This document shows, one piece after another, positions 8,623 to 17,728 of a DNA stretch of 35,230 bases; positions within the stretch are counted from its first letter, which is position 1; every line of letters begins with the position of its first letter. Source of the DNA: an uncultured bacterium (lineage in GTDB: Bacteria > Planctomycetota > Phycisphaerae > Sedimentisphaerales > Anaerobacaceae). Location of the stretch: positions 1 to 35,230 of the forward strand of contig CAJVYK010000002.1 in the NCBI GenBank assembly GCA_913009865.1, in the 5' to 3' direction. The notes below the pieces were generated by a model, which did not search any database, was not told the origin of the DNA, and saw only the letters and a program-made list of their open reading frames with translations. The position numbers were made by a program, and so were the translations under genes.

Positions 8623-10212
8623 TCAGTTCAGCTTGCAGACGTAAATTTCGTTTACGAAATCAAGTTTGCCGAGTTCTTCAATGGCTTTTGCATCGGGTTC
8701 CCTGTCGAGACTGACGGCAAGAATGGCCTTTTGCTCCGCCGGCTTTTGTCCTACTCCCATTGTGCAGATATTGATATTATGCTTTCCGCAGACGGTTCCC
8801 ACCGCCCCTATAACGCCGGGCTTATCATCGTTAAAGATAACCAGTACCGCTCCCTGCGGAGTGACTTCTATATTGAAGCCGTCGATTTCAATAATTCGCA
8901 GTTGTGTTCCGCCGAAGACTGAGCCGGTTACAGTTCGTGTAACTTTATCTGTAACGACCTTTGCGCTGAAACTTGCCGCCACATCCTTGGCCTCGGTGTT
9001 TTTCGTCTCGTCGATGCTTATACCGCGTTCTTTGGCCAGGATAGCGACATTGACCGTATTGAGGGGCATCTCGAAATGCTGCTGCAGCAATCCGATTGCG
9101 AAGTGAAGTGTGACCGGCTCGACCGCCATTTCGGCGATTGAGCCGCGATACTGTACCGCAATATCCTTAATCCTGCCTGCTGCGATAGTGCTGACAAGTG
9201 TACCGATTCGCTGGGCAAGTTCAGCATATTTACTTACAACCGGCGGCATAGCTCCGGCGGCTGCTGGTGCGTTCAGCGCGTTTCTGACCGGCCCATCGCC
9301 GAGAGCATCAACAAGGATTTGAGCGGCCTCGACGGCAACATCGATTTGGGCTTCTGTTGTGCTGGCCCCTAAGTGCGGCGTGACCAGGCAATTTTCAAAT
9401 TCGGTGAATCGGGTATTTGCCGGCGGTTCTGTGGGATAAACGTCTAAGGCGGCGCCGGCTATTGCACCCTCGGCAAGTGCGTTATAGAGTGCATCTTCGT
9501 TGATAATCCCTCCCCGTGCGCAGTTGATTAACCGGACGGTCGGCTTCATCATTTTGATTTGCTCGGCGTCAATCATATTCAGCGTTTGCTCGTTTCTCGG
9601 CACGTGCACGCTGATGTAGTCGGCTTCTTTGAAGATTTTTTCAAGGCCGTCGGTTACTTCGATACCGAGTTTTTCTGCGTCAGCCGGTGCGGCAAGCGGG
9701 TCGAAGCCCATGATTTTCATATTGAATCCTTTTGCCATTTCCGCCACAGCCATCCCGATTCTTCCTAATCCTATCACGCCGAGGATTTTACCGTTGAGTT
9801 GATTTCCCATATATTTTTTTCTGTCCCATGCGCCGGCTTTTAAGCTGTTGCAGGCCGGCACAACATTTCGGCTCATCGCCAGCATTAGTGCTATCGTGTG
9901 TTCTGCGGCGCTGCGTGTATTTCCGCCGGGCGTATTCATAACCAGGATTCCTTTTCTGGTAGCTTCCGGGATATCGATATTATCTACACCGACACCTGCC
10001 CGGGCGATTGCCTTTAGTTTGCCGGGGTTAGCTAAGACTTTAGCGGTAACTTTTGTACCGCTTCGGATAATCAGGCCGTCGTATTCACCGATGATTTTGG
10101 CGAGTTCATCTTCGCTTATACCGGTTTTAACGACAGCTTCGACCCCGTCTGTCGCATTGAGCAGGTCGATTCCCTGCTGTGCAAGTTTATCTGTGATTAA
10201 AATCCTAATCAT
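8623..10212 (-). CDS. serA: D-3-phosphoglycerate dehydrogenase
   Basis: LGVIGLGRIGMAVAEMAKGFNMKIMGFDP, NCARGGIINEDALYNAL, VTPHLGASTTEAQ; C-terminal ACT domain (VIFNDDKPGVIGAVGTVCGKHNINICTMGVG). Confidence 0.96.
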   Translation of the reverse strand: MIRILITDKLAQQGIDLLNATDGVEAVVKTGISEDELAKIIGEYDGLIIRSGTKVTAKVLANPGKLKAIARAGVGVDNIDIPEATRKGILVMNTPGGNTRSAAEHTIALMLAMSRNVVPACNSLKAGAWDRKKYMGNQLNGKILGVIGLGRIGMAVAEMAKGFNMKIMGFDPLAAPADAEKLGIEVTDGLEKIFKEADYISVHVPRNEQTLNMIDAEQIKMMKPTVRLINCARGGIINEDALYNALAEGAIAGAALDVYPTEPPANTRFTEFENCLVTPHLGASTTEAQIDVAVEAAQILVDALGDGPVRNALNAPAAAGAMPPVVSKYAELAQRIGTLVSTIAAGRIKDIAVQYRGSIAEMAVEPVTLHFAIGLLQQHFEMPLNTVNVAILAKERGISIDETKNTEAKDVAASFSAKVVTDKVTRTVTGSVFGGTQLRIIEIDGFNIEVTPQGAVLVIFNDDKPGVIGAVGTVCGKHNINICTMGVGQKPAEQKAILAVSLDREPDAKAIEELGKLDFVNEIYVCKLN

Positions 10213-10356
10213 TGCGAATCTCCAATTTCAACAATCAATTCTAAGTGCCGCTGCCGGCTTCATTTCTGAATTATAACATTGGCGCATACTATTTCAAGGG
10301 GTATGTTTAGTCCTCAGGCCTGCCTGAGGGTTTTATTTTGCCGTGCCAATCTCAAA

Positions 10357-10391
10357 CAATCGTCAATCGAAACTCGTCGATCATAAATCGC
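10357..10391. repeat. 7-nt degenerate tandem array (ATCG core)
   Basis: CAATCGT|CAATCGA|AACTCGT|CGATCAT|AAATCGC. Confidence 0.6.
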
Positions 10392-10507
10392 TTTACCTTG
10401 CAACTTCATCTAAAACCCGTATAATCAAAAATCAGGACACCTGCGGGGAAACACCAGGGCCAAATTAACCAAGAAGATATACGTAGCGAAAATAGACAGC
10501 TTTGCTT

Positions 10508-10530
10508 AGTCACAGAGGGCACAGAGAAAA
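10508..10530. repeat. 9-nt degenerate array (CACAGAGRR)
   Basis: TTAGT + CACAGAGGG|CACAGAGAA directly upstream of the DUF6602-like gene. Confidence 0.6.
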
Positions 10531-10532
10531 AT

Positions 10533-11303
10533 ATGAGTCAAAATAAAAAAAACAACAACACTATTAGGCAATACTTCACAGCTCTTATTAAATCAGCAAT
10601 AGGAAAATCTGATGCTTTATCAAATATAGGGCACAATGTGATTAAGGGGGTCCTTCGTGAATGCCTCATATCTGATATACTGAGCGAAATATTGCCAAGC
10701 CAATTTAGGGTAGGCTCAGGGATAATTGTAAATGCTGATGGAGATCATAGTAGGCAGACAGATATTATTATATACGACAGTCAAATCCTTCCTCCTTTCG
10801 TACAAAAATACACTCCAGCTCTGTATCCTATCGAAAGTGTAATAGCCACAATAGAGGTTAAGACGAGATTATATAAGACGTATTTAGAAAAAGCAAATAG
10901 AGATGCTTGCAAAGTTCATCAGATGTTTAAGCCGCCTGAAAATGTAAAACAAGCTAATAAAAATTGGAAAGAGGTTTATAATAGATTCGGACGCCCTTTA
11001 TGTAGCATCATCGGCTTTTATGGTGAGGGACCGAAAGGTTTGTTAAATCCTAATACCGGGAAAATTTTATTGAATGAAAAAGCCAGTGATCTTTTTGGTA
11101 TTTGTTTGGTTAATCAGTATTCCTGGTTGAACTTACCTTCTCTTGGAGGATGGAAACAACGACTTTGTGATGAGAATACAAACGAGGAAACCAAAAGGTT
11201 CTTCGCTGTGCTTCTTGATAATATTTTAACAATTTCTCGAGCGAGAATTGCAGCCAAAAGGACAGACCATTATGATCTCTACACCGCTTATATAAGAAAC
11301 TAA
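10533..11303 (+). CDS. DUF6602-like protein, predicted PD-(D/E)XK-type nuclease fold
   Basis: LRECLISDILSEILPSQFRVGSGIIVNADGDHSRQTDIIIYDSQ...YPIESVIATIEVKTRL: D...E-V-K arrangement typical of DUF6602-type proteins. Confidence 0.65.
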   Translation: MSQNKKNNNTIRQYFTALIKSAIGKSDALSNIGHNVIKGVLRECLISDILSEILPSQFRVGSGIIVNADGDHSRQTDIIIYDSQILPPFVQKYTPALYPIESVIATIEVKTRLYKTYLEKANRDACKVHQMFKPPENVKQANKNWKEVYNRFGRPLCSIIGFYGEGPKGLLNPNTGKILLNEKASDLFGICLVNQYSWLNLPSLGGWKQRLCDENTNEETKRFFAVLLDNILTISRARIAAKRTDHYDLYTAYIRN

Positions 11304-11460
11304 ATATTGAAGAAGTAACCGTGCTACGGCAGGCTCCGCCCTGACGAGCGGGAATAATAACTTGACGCCTTTGCGCCTTGACGGGAGAAAATTAAAACCA
11401 TCCAGAGCATACTTTTACCTTTTTACTTTCTTCGCTTTGTGCCTTTGTCACTCTTCAGTT

Positions 11461-11517
11461 TTCTGACTTCTGGCTTCTGACTTCTGAATTCTCTTTTATC
11501 TCTGTGTTCTCTGTGGC
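11461..11517. repeat. Composite array: 7-nt TTCTGAC family then 9-nt CTCTGTGTT family
   Basis: TTCTGAC|TTCTGGC|TTCTGAC|TTCTGAA|TTC (11461-11491), then CTCTGTGTT|CTCTGTGGC (11500-11517). Confidence 0.85.
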
Positions 11518-11589
11518 CATTTTTTTCATCTTGTTAATCCTGTAATCCCGTCTAAAAACTTTTCAGCGAAACCAGCGTCTAATTTTATC

Positions 11590-11648
11590 TGTGCCTTTTG
11601 TGCTTTTTGTGGCCAAAAACTCTCTGTGTTCTTTGCGTTCTCTCGCAG
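11590..11648. repeat. Two 9-nt arrays
   Basis: TGTGCCTTT|TGTGCTTTT|TGTGGCC (11590-11614) and CTCTGTGTT|CTTTGCGTT|CTCTCGCAG (11622-11648). Confidence 0.8.
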
Positions 11649-11680
11649 AGTCCCCAGGACTGCGGTAAAATTCTTTTTCT

Positions 11681-11710
11681 TTACGCGATACGCTTCACGA
11701 GATACGAAAT
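11681..11710. repeat. 7-nt array (ATACGAG family)
   Basis: TTACGCG|ATACGCT|TCACGAG|ATACGAA, abutting the lipoprotein stop codon. Confidence 0.8.
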
Positions 11711-12391
11711 TTATTTATTCCAGTTTTGCCAGCCGACGCCGCTTCTGTCGTCAGCAATCTTGAATTTATCCTTCGGACAGTCGTAGAAATATCTGACCAG
11801 ACAATAAGCTGATGCTTCTGCAAGCCGGGTGGTTGCAACTTCTCGGCCGCTATCCTCGATTTCAAAGCCGACTTTAATACTTTTACTTTTTGCAGACTTA
11901 GGCCAGAGTTTCTCCCCGGCTGCCGTATCAAGAAGAACAGCTTGGGTATTGAGGTTGCCCTTGTAATAGCCGGTTTCAGCTATTTCGTTAAGCTGATAAT
12001 CTTCAACCACTACTAACAGGACCATATTGGCGTCTAAGGCCTCGCCCACCTGTATCGGCGGCAGCAGTGAAAAATCGCTTTTGTTAGAGCGAAATTCGGA
12101 CAATTCATTATAGCCGACGAGATACTCAGGCAGAATCCCGATTTTTTTTGTAAGGTACTTATTTATTGTCTCTGTCAGGTAGAATCGCAGGTTTACCTCA
12201 GCGTTGAGATAGGTCGGCTGATTAACAAGTACCAGTATTTTTTGCCCCGTATGTTCGGTAAGATTATATTCAGCGGGGATTTTCTCCTCACTACTTCTGG
12301 TAGTGCCAAGGATACCTACAATTTGGCAGCCGCTGAGAAAAAAAACCACAATTAGTACAGGAAAAATACTTAGTTTTCTCATTTTCTTCAA
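11711..12391 (-). CDS. Predicted lipoprotein of unknown function
   Basis: Signal peptide plus lipobox (LIVVFFLSGC) and a coherent 226-aa ORF. Confidence 0.75.
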   Translation of the reverse strand: MKKMRKLSIFPVLIVVFFLSGCQIVGILGTTRSSEEKIPAEYNLTEHTGQKILVLVNQPTYLNAEVNLRFYLTETINKYLTKKIGILPEYLVGYNELSEFRSNKSDFSLLPPIQVGEALDANMVLLVVVEDYQLNEIAETGYYKGNLNTQAVLLDTAAGEKLWPKSAKSKSIKVGFEIEDSGREVATTRLAEASAYCLVRYFYDCPKDKFKIADDRSGVGWQNWNK

Positions 12392-12855
12392 TAATCAATT
12401 CTAAACGTTCGAGCCAATGTTACCATCCAGCCGGCAGCGATAATAATTATCAGCGCCCAGATTATGTGTTTTACTTTAACTTCGGCAAAGAAGCGTTCAA
12501 GGAAGCCGAAATATACTCCAAAAACAGCTATAGGGAAAGCCAAAAATCCCGCGACGGCCAGCACGCAGCACAATAATGCACCGGCTGGTTGAATATAAAA
12601 CGCTTCAAATATTTTACCGCCGGCAAAGGCAAGTGACGAGGTGGTTACTCCACAGGTCGGGCATGGCAGGTTGAATTGTTGTTTGAAACCGCAGGGGTGA
12701 AACCACAGACTGAGATTGATTTTGCCTGCCGCCGCCAGTGCAAGTGTGCCGAATATTGCAGCCGCCGCCAGAAAAACAAGTCCAGCCAGGAGCCGCTGGC
12801 GGACTGATGCCTTACGGAAAATTTTCGGTTTATTTAACTGTTGGCCTGTTTGCAT
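12388..12855 (-). CDS. DUF2752-family membrane protein
   Basis: LSLWFHPCGFKQQFNLPCPTCGVTTSSLAFAGG motif and multiple TM segments; 4-nt overlap with the lipoprotein ORF. Confidence 0.75.
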   Translation of the reverse strand: MQTGQQLNKPKIFRKASVRQRLLAGLVFLAAAAIFGTLALAAAGKINLSLWFHPCGFKQQFNLPCPTCGVTTSSLAFAGGKIFEAFYIQPAGALLCCVLAVAGFLAFPIAVFGVYFGFLERFFAEVKVKHIIWALIIIIAAGWMVTLARTFRIDY

Positions 12856-12929
12856 AATTACATTAAAATAGGATAATATAATAGTTCTGTCAAGGTCAGA
12901 GAACGAATGTAAAACCTAAAAAGTGAGGC

Positions 12930-12990
12930 GCAGAGATGCAGAGATGCTTTGTCCCTTGCGAAATACGAGATACGCTTCACGAGGTACGAA
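12930..12990. repeat. 8-nt GCAGAGAT array followed by 7-nt ATACGAG array
   Basis: GCAGAGAT|GCAGAGAT|GC (12930-12947); ATACGAG|ATACGCT|TCACGAG|GTACGAA (12963-12990). Confidence 0.8.
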
Positions 12991-12992
12991 TA

Positions 12993-13805
12993 ATGGTATT
13001 AGAGCAGAGAGATTTGAGTCGGCTGTTGGAGACAGCCATTGTGGCGGCCCGGCTGGCTGGGCAGCGGGCGATGGAAGAGCTGGCCTTTATCAAGGTTTCT
13101 ATAAAGAACGGTAATGAGCTGGTAACCCAGGCCGATGCCCTATGTCAGCAGATAATCATCGATAGAATCAAAGAGACTTATCCGGACCATGGCTTTATTG
13201 CCGAGGAAGGCCGGCAGGGCGGGATATTCAAACAGCCGCCGCGGGGTGAGCCTCTCTGGTGGGTTATCGACCCGATAGATGGAACGAACAATTTTGCGCA
13301 CCAGATGCTTTTTTTTGTTGTCAGCATTGCCGTCTGTTATGAGGGCGAACCGATTGTCGGCGTAATTTTTGAGCCGGCCACGGACTCGATGTTCACCGCC
13401 GTCAAGGGCGGCGAAGCGCAATTAAACGGCAGGCGGATAGTCGCCGGCGAGGAAGGAATAGATAAGTTTTCAGGTATTGGCCTGGACAGCCATTTTGATA
13501 ATGGCGTGCCGGCCTGGACCTGCGAGGTTATGCAGCGGACAAGATTTCGCAATTTAGGCTCAACAGCTCTGCAGTTTGCTTATGTGGCGAAGGGAAGTCT
13601 GATTGCCACTATCGCCTTTGACCCGAAGTTATGGGACATAGCGGCCGGGGTACTGATTGCCGCTTCTGCAGGGGCTGTTGTCAGCGATTGGCAGGGCGGA
13701 AAAATTTTCCCTGTCGATTTGGACAGCTACGAAGGCGGAAAACTACAGATAATGACAGCCAATAAAAAAATTCACGCAGAGCTGCTGAACCTTCTAAAAT
13801 CTTAG
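12993..13805 (+). CDS. Inositol monophosphatase family protein
   Basis: EEGRQGGIFKQPPRGEPLWWVIDPIDGTNNFAHQM and LWDIAAGVLIAASAGAVVSDW. ATG 12993 preferred; the upstream ORF extension is encoded by repeat. Confidence 0.92.
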   Translation: MVLEQRDLSRLLETAIVAARLAGQRAMEELAFIKVSIKNGNELVTQADALCQQIIIDRIKETYPDHGFIAEEGRQGGIFKQPPRGEPLWWVIDPIDGTNNFAHQMLFFVVSIAVCYEGEPIVGVIFEPATDSMFTAVKGGEAQLNGRRIVAGEEGIDKFSGIGLDSHFDNGVPAWTCEVMQRTRFRNLGSTALQFAYVAKGSLIATIAFDPKLWDIAAGVLIAASAGAVVSDWQGGKIFPVDLDSYEGGKLQIMTANKKIHAELLNLLKS

Positions 13806-13826
13806 CCGCAAATTCGTTGAAATGCA

Positions 13827-13849
13827 CAATACGATATACGCAATACGAG
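13827..13849. repeat. 7-nt array (ATACGNN family)
   Basis: CAATACGATATACGCAATACGAG; 20 bp is the exact reverse complement of 8386-8405. Confidence 0.8.
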
Positions 13850-16735
13850 TTACCGCGGGTCGGGCACCGGATGCAGCGCACGGACTTTCACATTTCCGAT
13901 TATTCCGCCAGGCCCGTTGGGATACACATCGCTTCTGTCGAGTATTGCGATAACTCTTTTTTGCGGCCCGTTGGCCCCGATGCGAACGAGTATATAAGCG
14001 GTAAAGACATCACTTCGCACGGTAACAAGGTCGCTGATTCGTGAGAAGATTAAATCGCGCTCCTCGAAATCATTCGCTGCTTCATCGCCTAAGCTTCGTT
14101 TGCCGCCATGCGTCAGGTCAGGAAAACTCAGCTGGTCTATACCGTCACGCCAATAGTAGTCAATATTGCCTAAAGAGTTCGGATCGCTGACGACATTGTT
14201 TAACTCACCGATGCTTCTAAAACCTGCTACTGTATTATCTCGATATGTGACTATTGCCTGTGCGAGTTCGTAGTTGATGGGTTGATTTTTTTTCTGTGAG
14301 ACCCACGGCAACTGCGCTATCACGTACCACGGAGCGGTATTGATATTTATTCTGCCCTTTATTCTGGTTTCATTTGGGTCTGGCGTGTATTCTGCCGGGT
14401 CCATCACAGTCAGATATTTGAATAGCTGCTGGTAATAAAGGTTTTCTAAATCAATTCTCACATTGGCCTCGGTGGTATTTTCGTCCCAGGGCAAGTTATA
14501 GACGTCCCTTCTGAAAACCTGCCCTATTTCGCCGACGTTATTAAATCTTCCGAAACGAACCTGAATCGGGTCGGTATTGGGATTAGAATAGGTATTCCGA
14601 TGGCCGAGAGTCTCCTCCCGGAGACTGTTTAATATCGGGTCCCTGTCCCACAAACGTTTTATCCATCTATTCGGTGTAATGTCCCTCTGGAAACTGTGAA
14701 TGGCGCCGTTAGGGTCTGCACTCGAAACCAGCCAGGGCGGCACTATTACCGAATCAACCATAAGGTCATTACCATCAAAACTGCGTATCAGACTTATCTT
14801 GCTGTTGGCATCAAAGATAATGTCGGTATAATTTATATCATAAACATATGAATTGGGTTCAGTTACCCACGTCGTAAATTCCCAGGCCCCGCTGGTGCCT
14901 ATCACGTTGCCGTCATAGACATCATCGATTCGCCAGTAGTAGGTCGTGTTCGTATTCAGAGCGCCGGGAGGAGGACCATAAGGGTCATAAGACGGGTCAT
15001 TGTATGGTTTAGTGATAATGAATTCCGGAGAAGTGGTGTTGGCATCTCTCACATCGTTAAAATCGGTTCCGAAGTACACATCATAAGAGTAGTTTGCATC
15101 AGCTCCCGGCAGCACCGGCCAGCGAAGAACCACATCCGGGTCCACTCCTGTTTCTCCATTTTCAGGGCTGTCATTAAAGTCCACCAATTCCGCCAGCGGG
15201 ACATTCGTGTCTTCGAATACTATTACATTATATCGTTTTGCATCTTTCCCGAAGTCTGTAATAGGAATTGGGTCTATGCCTGAAATGATAAGCTGCCAGG
15301 TATCTGAATTACTGTGAGAATAACGTTTGCGAAGTTCGATTGCATAAGAGCTATAAATTATATTTGGGTCGTTGACGTCCGGCTTGAAACGATATACCAG
15401 TTCAGATATAAAAATACAAGGCTGCTCGAAGCCGTAATAGGTACTGCCGGCCATAGAAATTGTAGCTATATTTGCATCGTTGTCACGAAAGTCTTTGAGG
15501 TTGACAGCCATTTGCGCAGCTAAGGAATCGTCAATGACGCCGGCATCGCCAAGTCCTGCCCGTATAGCGCGATACAGGTCTCCAACGTTGGGATCGACAA
15601 CTGGATTTATTTTATTAACGTTAACCATTTTTCTACCATCCGGCCTGATAATCCTGTCCATATTGTAAATGGTTGATATATGGCGATAGTCATATTCATT
15701 AACATCCCAGGAGCTGTTATTCGCCTTCCAAAACCAACCATTGGGGTCGGTCAACTCGGGATTTTTTGTTCGGGGCATCTCAAGTCCGACGTCATAGGCG
15801 TTTGCCCAGAACTCTTCAATTCTTGTAGTAATCTTGTTGTAATTTAATATGTATCTATTTCGTAATTTCAGTTCATCCGAAATATCAAAAGGCGTATATT
15901 TTCCATTCGGCCTGTCATACCGCCAGACAACATTCCACTCATATGGCGACAAATCATTCAGCTCAGTACCACATCGCTCATCCTGCAACTTGACCGCTGC
16001 CACAGCAAGCGTTCCGTTCGCTCCCCGTTGAGAAAGTGCTGCAAGATTTATCTGCGTTTGGCTTGAGCCGTCAATTCTTGACCGGCCTTCATTGGGGTCG
16101 AATTTGTAAGCGGTGTTGATATTCAGCATCCCGCCGTTATCAATGACCCTGATAGCGGCAAAAATCGGCTTGCCTTTGTTGCTGGTCATATCGTTAAGCA
16201 TTACCCACACAGAATCGGAAACCCCATCGCCGTCGGCATCAGCGGGCAAGCCCTCATTTACCTCTGGTGGTAGCTGATAGTCCGGGATAATTTTAGCAAG
16301 CAGGCCGGGCCGTGGCCCGAATTTTTCATAAATATCACTTATATGTCGCCAGTAATATCCGCCGCCACTATTTACATCGGGTTCAAGCGATGCCAGCCAT
16401 GCGTTGTTGACATCAGGATAGTCATAGTATTCCTGGTTTGGGTCCACTGCGCCGGGGGTATCTAAAACAAGCTGCTGCGATATCTCTGCGATGACCGTAT
16501 CGACGGCTAAATTAAGTTCCTTATTTTCCGATATGGCTGACGTTGATATTTTGTCCACGCGGGCGACCATAAGAAACATCACGCCGATAATGGCTAAAAG
16601 ACTGGTCAGAACCACAGCTAAGATAAGAGCCGAGCCGGCGTTCATTCGTAACTCGTCGCTCCGCCGTGAGGCGTGCTGCGCAGTGACTCGTCGCTCGTTT
16701 TTTGTATTTTGTATGTCGTATTTCGTATGTCGCAT
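13850..16735 (-). CDS. GspK-like type II secretion minor pseudopilin with embedded FN3-like module
   Basis: GSALILAVVLTSLLAIIGVMFLMVARVDKIS N-terminus; GRININTAPWYVIAQLPWV and AQAIVTYRDNTVAGFRSIGELNNV helix-hairpin-like segments. Native start may be ATG 16645 (MNAGSAL...). Confidence 0.8.
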   Translation of the reverse strand: MRHTKYDIQNTKNERRVTAQHASRRSDELRMNAGSALILAVVLTSLLAIIGVMFLMVARVDKISTSAISENKELNLAVDTVIAEISQQLVLDTPGAVDPNQEYYDYPDVNNAWLASLEPDVNSGGGYYWRHISDIYEKFGPRPGLLAKIIPDYQLPPEVNEGLPADADGDGVSDSVWVMLNDMTSNKGKPIFAAIRVIDNGGMLNINTAYKFDPNEGRSRIDGSSQTQINLAALSQRGANGTLAVAAVKLQDERCGTELNDLSPYEWNVVWRYDRPNGKYTPFDISDELKLRNRYILNYNKITTRIEEFWANAYDVGLEMPRTKNPELTDPNGWFWKANNSSWDVNEYDYRHISTIYNMDRIIRPDGRKMVNVNKINPVVDPNVGDLYRAIRAGLGDAGVIDDSLAAQMAVNLKDFRDNDANIATISMAGSTYYGFEQPCIFISELVYRFKPDVNDPNIIYSSYAIELRKRYSHSNSDTWQLIISGIDPIPITDFGKDAKRYNVIVFEDTNVPLAELVDFNDSPENGETGVDPDVVLRWPVLPGADANYSYDVYFGTDFNDVRDANTTSPEFIITKPYNDPSYDPYGPPPGALNTNTTYYWRIDDVYDGNVIGTSGAWEFTTWVTEPNSYVYDINYTDIIFDANSKISLIRSFDGNDLMVDSVIVPPWLVSSADPNGAIHSFQRDITPNRWIKRLWDRDPILNSLREETLGHRNTYSNPNTDPIQVRFGRFNNVGEIGQVFRRDVYNLPWDENTTEANVRIDLENLYYQQLFKYLTVMDPAEYTPDPNETRIKGRININTAPWYVIAQLPWVSQKKNQPINYELAQAIVTYRDNTVAGFRSIGELNNVVSDPNSLGNIDYYWRDGIDQLSFPDLTHGGKRSLGDEAANDFEERDLIFSRISDLVTVRSDVFTAYILVRIGANGPQKRVIAILDRSDVYPNGPGGIIGNVKVRALHPVPDPR

Positions 16736-16790
16736 TTCGTATCTCGTATTTTATTTTCTATGAACTATGAACAATAAACTACGAACTATT
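16646..16790. repeat. Compound 7-nt array region (ACTCGTCGCTC, TCGTATT and TGAACTA families)
   Basis: TTGTATT|TTGTATG|TCGTATT|TCGTATG|TCGCATT|TCGTATC|TCGTATT, then TGAACTA|TGAACAA|TAAACTA|CGAACTA|TT. Confidence 0.9.
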
Positions 16791-17715
16791 CCTCTAAATA
16801 AACAATATGCGTAAACGTCCGCCCTTTCTCTAAAATCCCCTTCGAATCGTACAGCGTAAAGGTAAATTTGAGAGCTTGCGGCCAGTACTCCTTTGGGACG
16901 GCTGGTGTCCAGGATGCTCTATAAATAAAATTCGGCAGCACTGGTAGGTCCTCAATGCTACTATAGTTAGGATCCCCGCTTTTCCGCCACATCCCAAGGC
17001 CAAACCAGTTCAGCGAATTGTCTAAAGGATATATTGTTCCATCCGTCCACTCGATTATAATTTCACCGACATTCTGGCACATCAGGCTCCTGACGCTATT
17101 CGGGTCAGCTTGAATATCTATTGGAATACGAAAAGTATTAGGGTCGAATAAACTGTTAGCATCAGTCCTGGTACTCACCAAATACGTTTTTCGCTCGGCA
17201 TAACTTATATCATTATAATCAACAACTGCCGGCGGGGGCGGTAACAGTATCCCCGGAGTTATCAACTCAACGTCTCTTGCCAGATTCCATTGGCTTATTG
17301 GAATTGGATTTAACGGATTTAAAGAAATGCTGTCGTGTCCGAAATAGACCCGTGCTATATTGCTTCTATAGTAGGGAGGGAACCACGATTGAAAATCGCC
17401 CGTCGTGAAATAATAAATCCTGTCCGCTTCGAAGTCCTTGAAACTTGGTGAATCGTTAAACTGTTTTCTGAGGACAAGCTCTGAATACAGCATCAGGTAT
17501 CCATCTTTCCGCAGGCCCTTGAAGTCTCTGTTGAGCTGGTCGGTGATGGCACGCAAATTCCGCATAATTTCAGCGTTTGCGCTCGATGCGCGGTAGGCAT
17601 TTATGCTGACTTTGAAAATCACGCCTGAGAAGGATATCACCATAGTCAAAAGCGCAACAGCGACTACAAGCTCGATTAGAGTAAAGGCCTTATTAGTTCG
17701 TAGTTTATAGTTCAT
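16786..17715 (-). CDS. Prepilin-type N-terminal cleavage/methylation protein (GspJ-like)
   Basis: KAFTLIELVVAVALLTMVISFSGVIFKVS class III signal peptide. Confidence 0.85.
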   Translation of the reverse strand: MNYKLRTNKAFTLIELVVAVALLTMVISFSGVIFKVSINAYRASSANAEIMRNLRAITDQLNRDFKGLRKDGYLMLYSELVLRKQFNDSPSFKDFEADRIYYFTTGDFQSWFPPYYRSNIARVYFGHDSISLNPLNPIPISQWNLARDVELITPGILLPPPPAVVDYNDISYAERKTYLVSTRTDANSLFDPNTFRIPIDIQADPNSVRSLMCQNVGEIIIEWTDGTIYPLDNSLNWFGLGMWRKSGDPNYSSIEDLPVLPNFIYRASWTPAVPKEYWPQALKFTFTLYDSKGILEKGRTFTHIVYLEE

Positions 17716-17728
17716 AGTTCATCGATTC
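17694..17728. repeat. 7-nt array (GTTCATA family)
   Basis: GTTCGTA|GTTTATA|GTTCATA|GTTCATC|GATTC. Contains the S23 stop codon and encodes the start of the GspJ-like ORF. Confidence 0.9.

Noticed and set aside
10313-10336. CCTCAGGCCTGCCTGAGG followed by TTTTATTTT as an intrinsic terminator
   Set aside because: Correct polarity would need a plus-strand gene upstream, but the upstream gene (serA) is minus-strand and starts here; more likely a dispersed palindrome.
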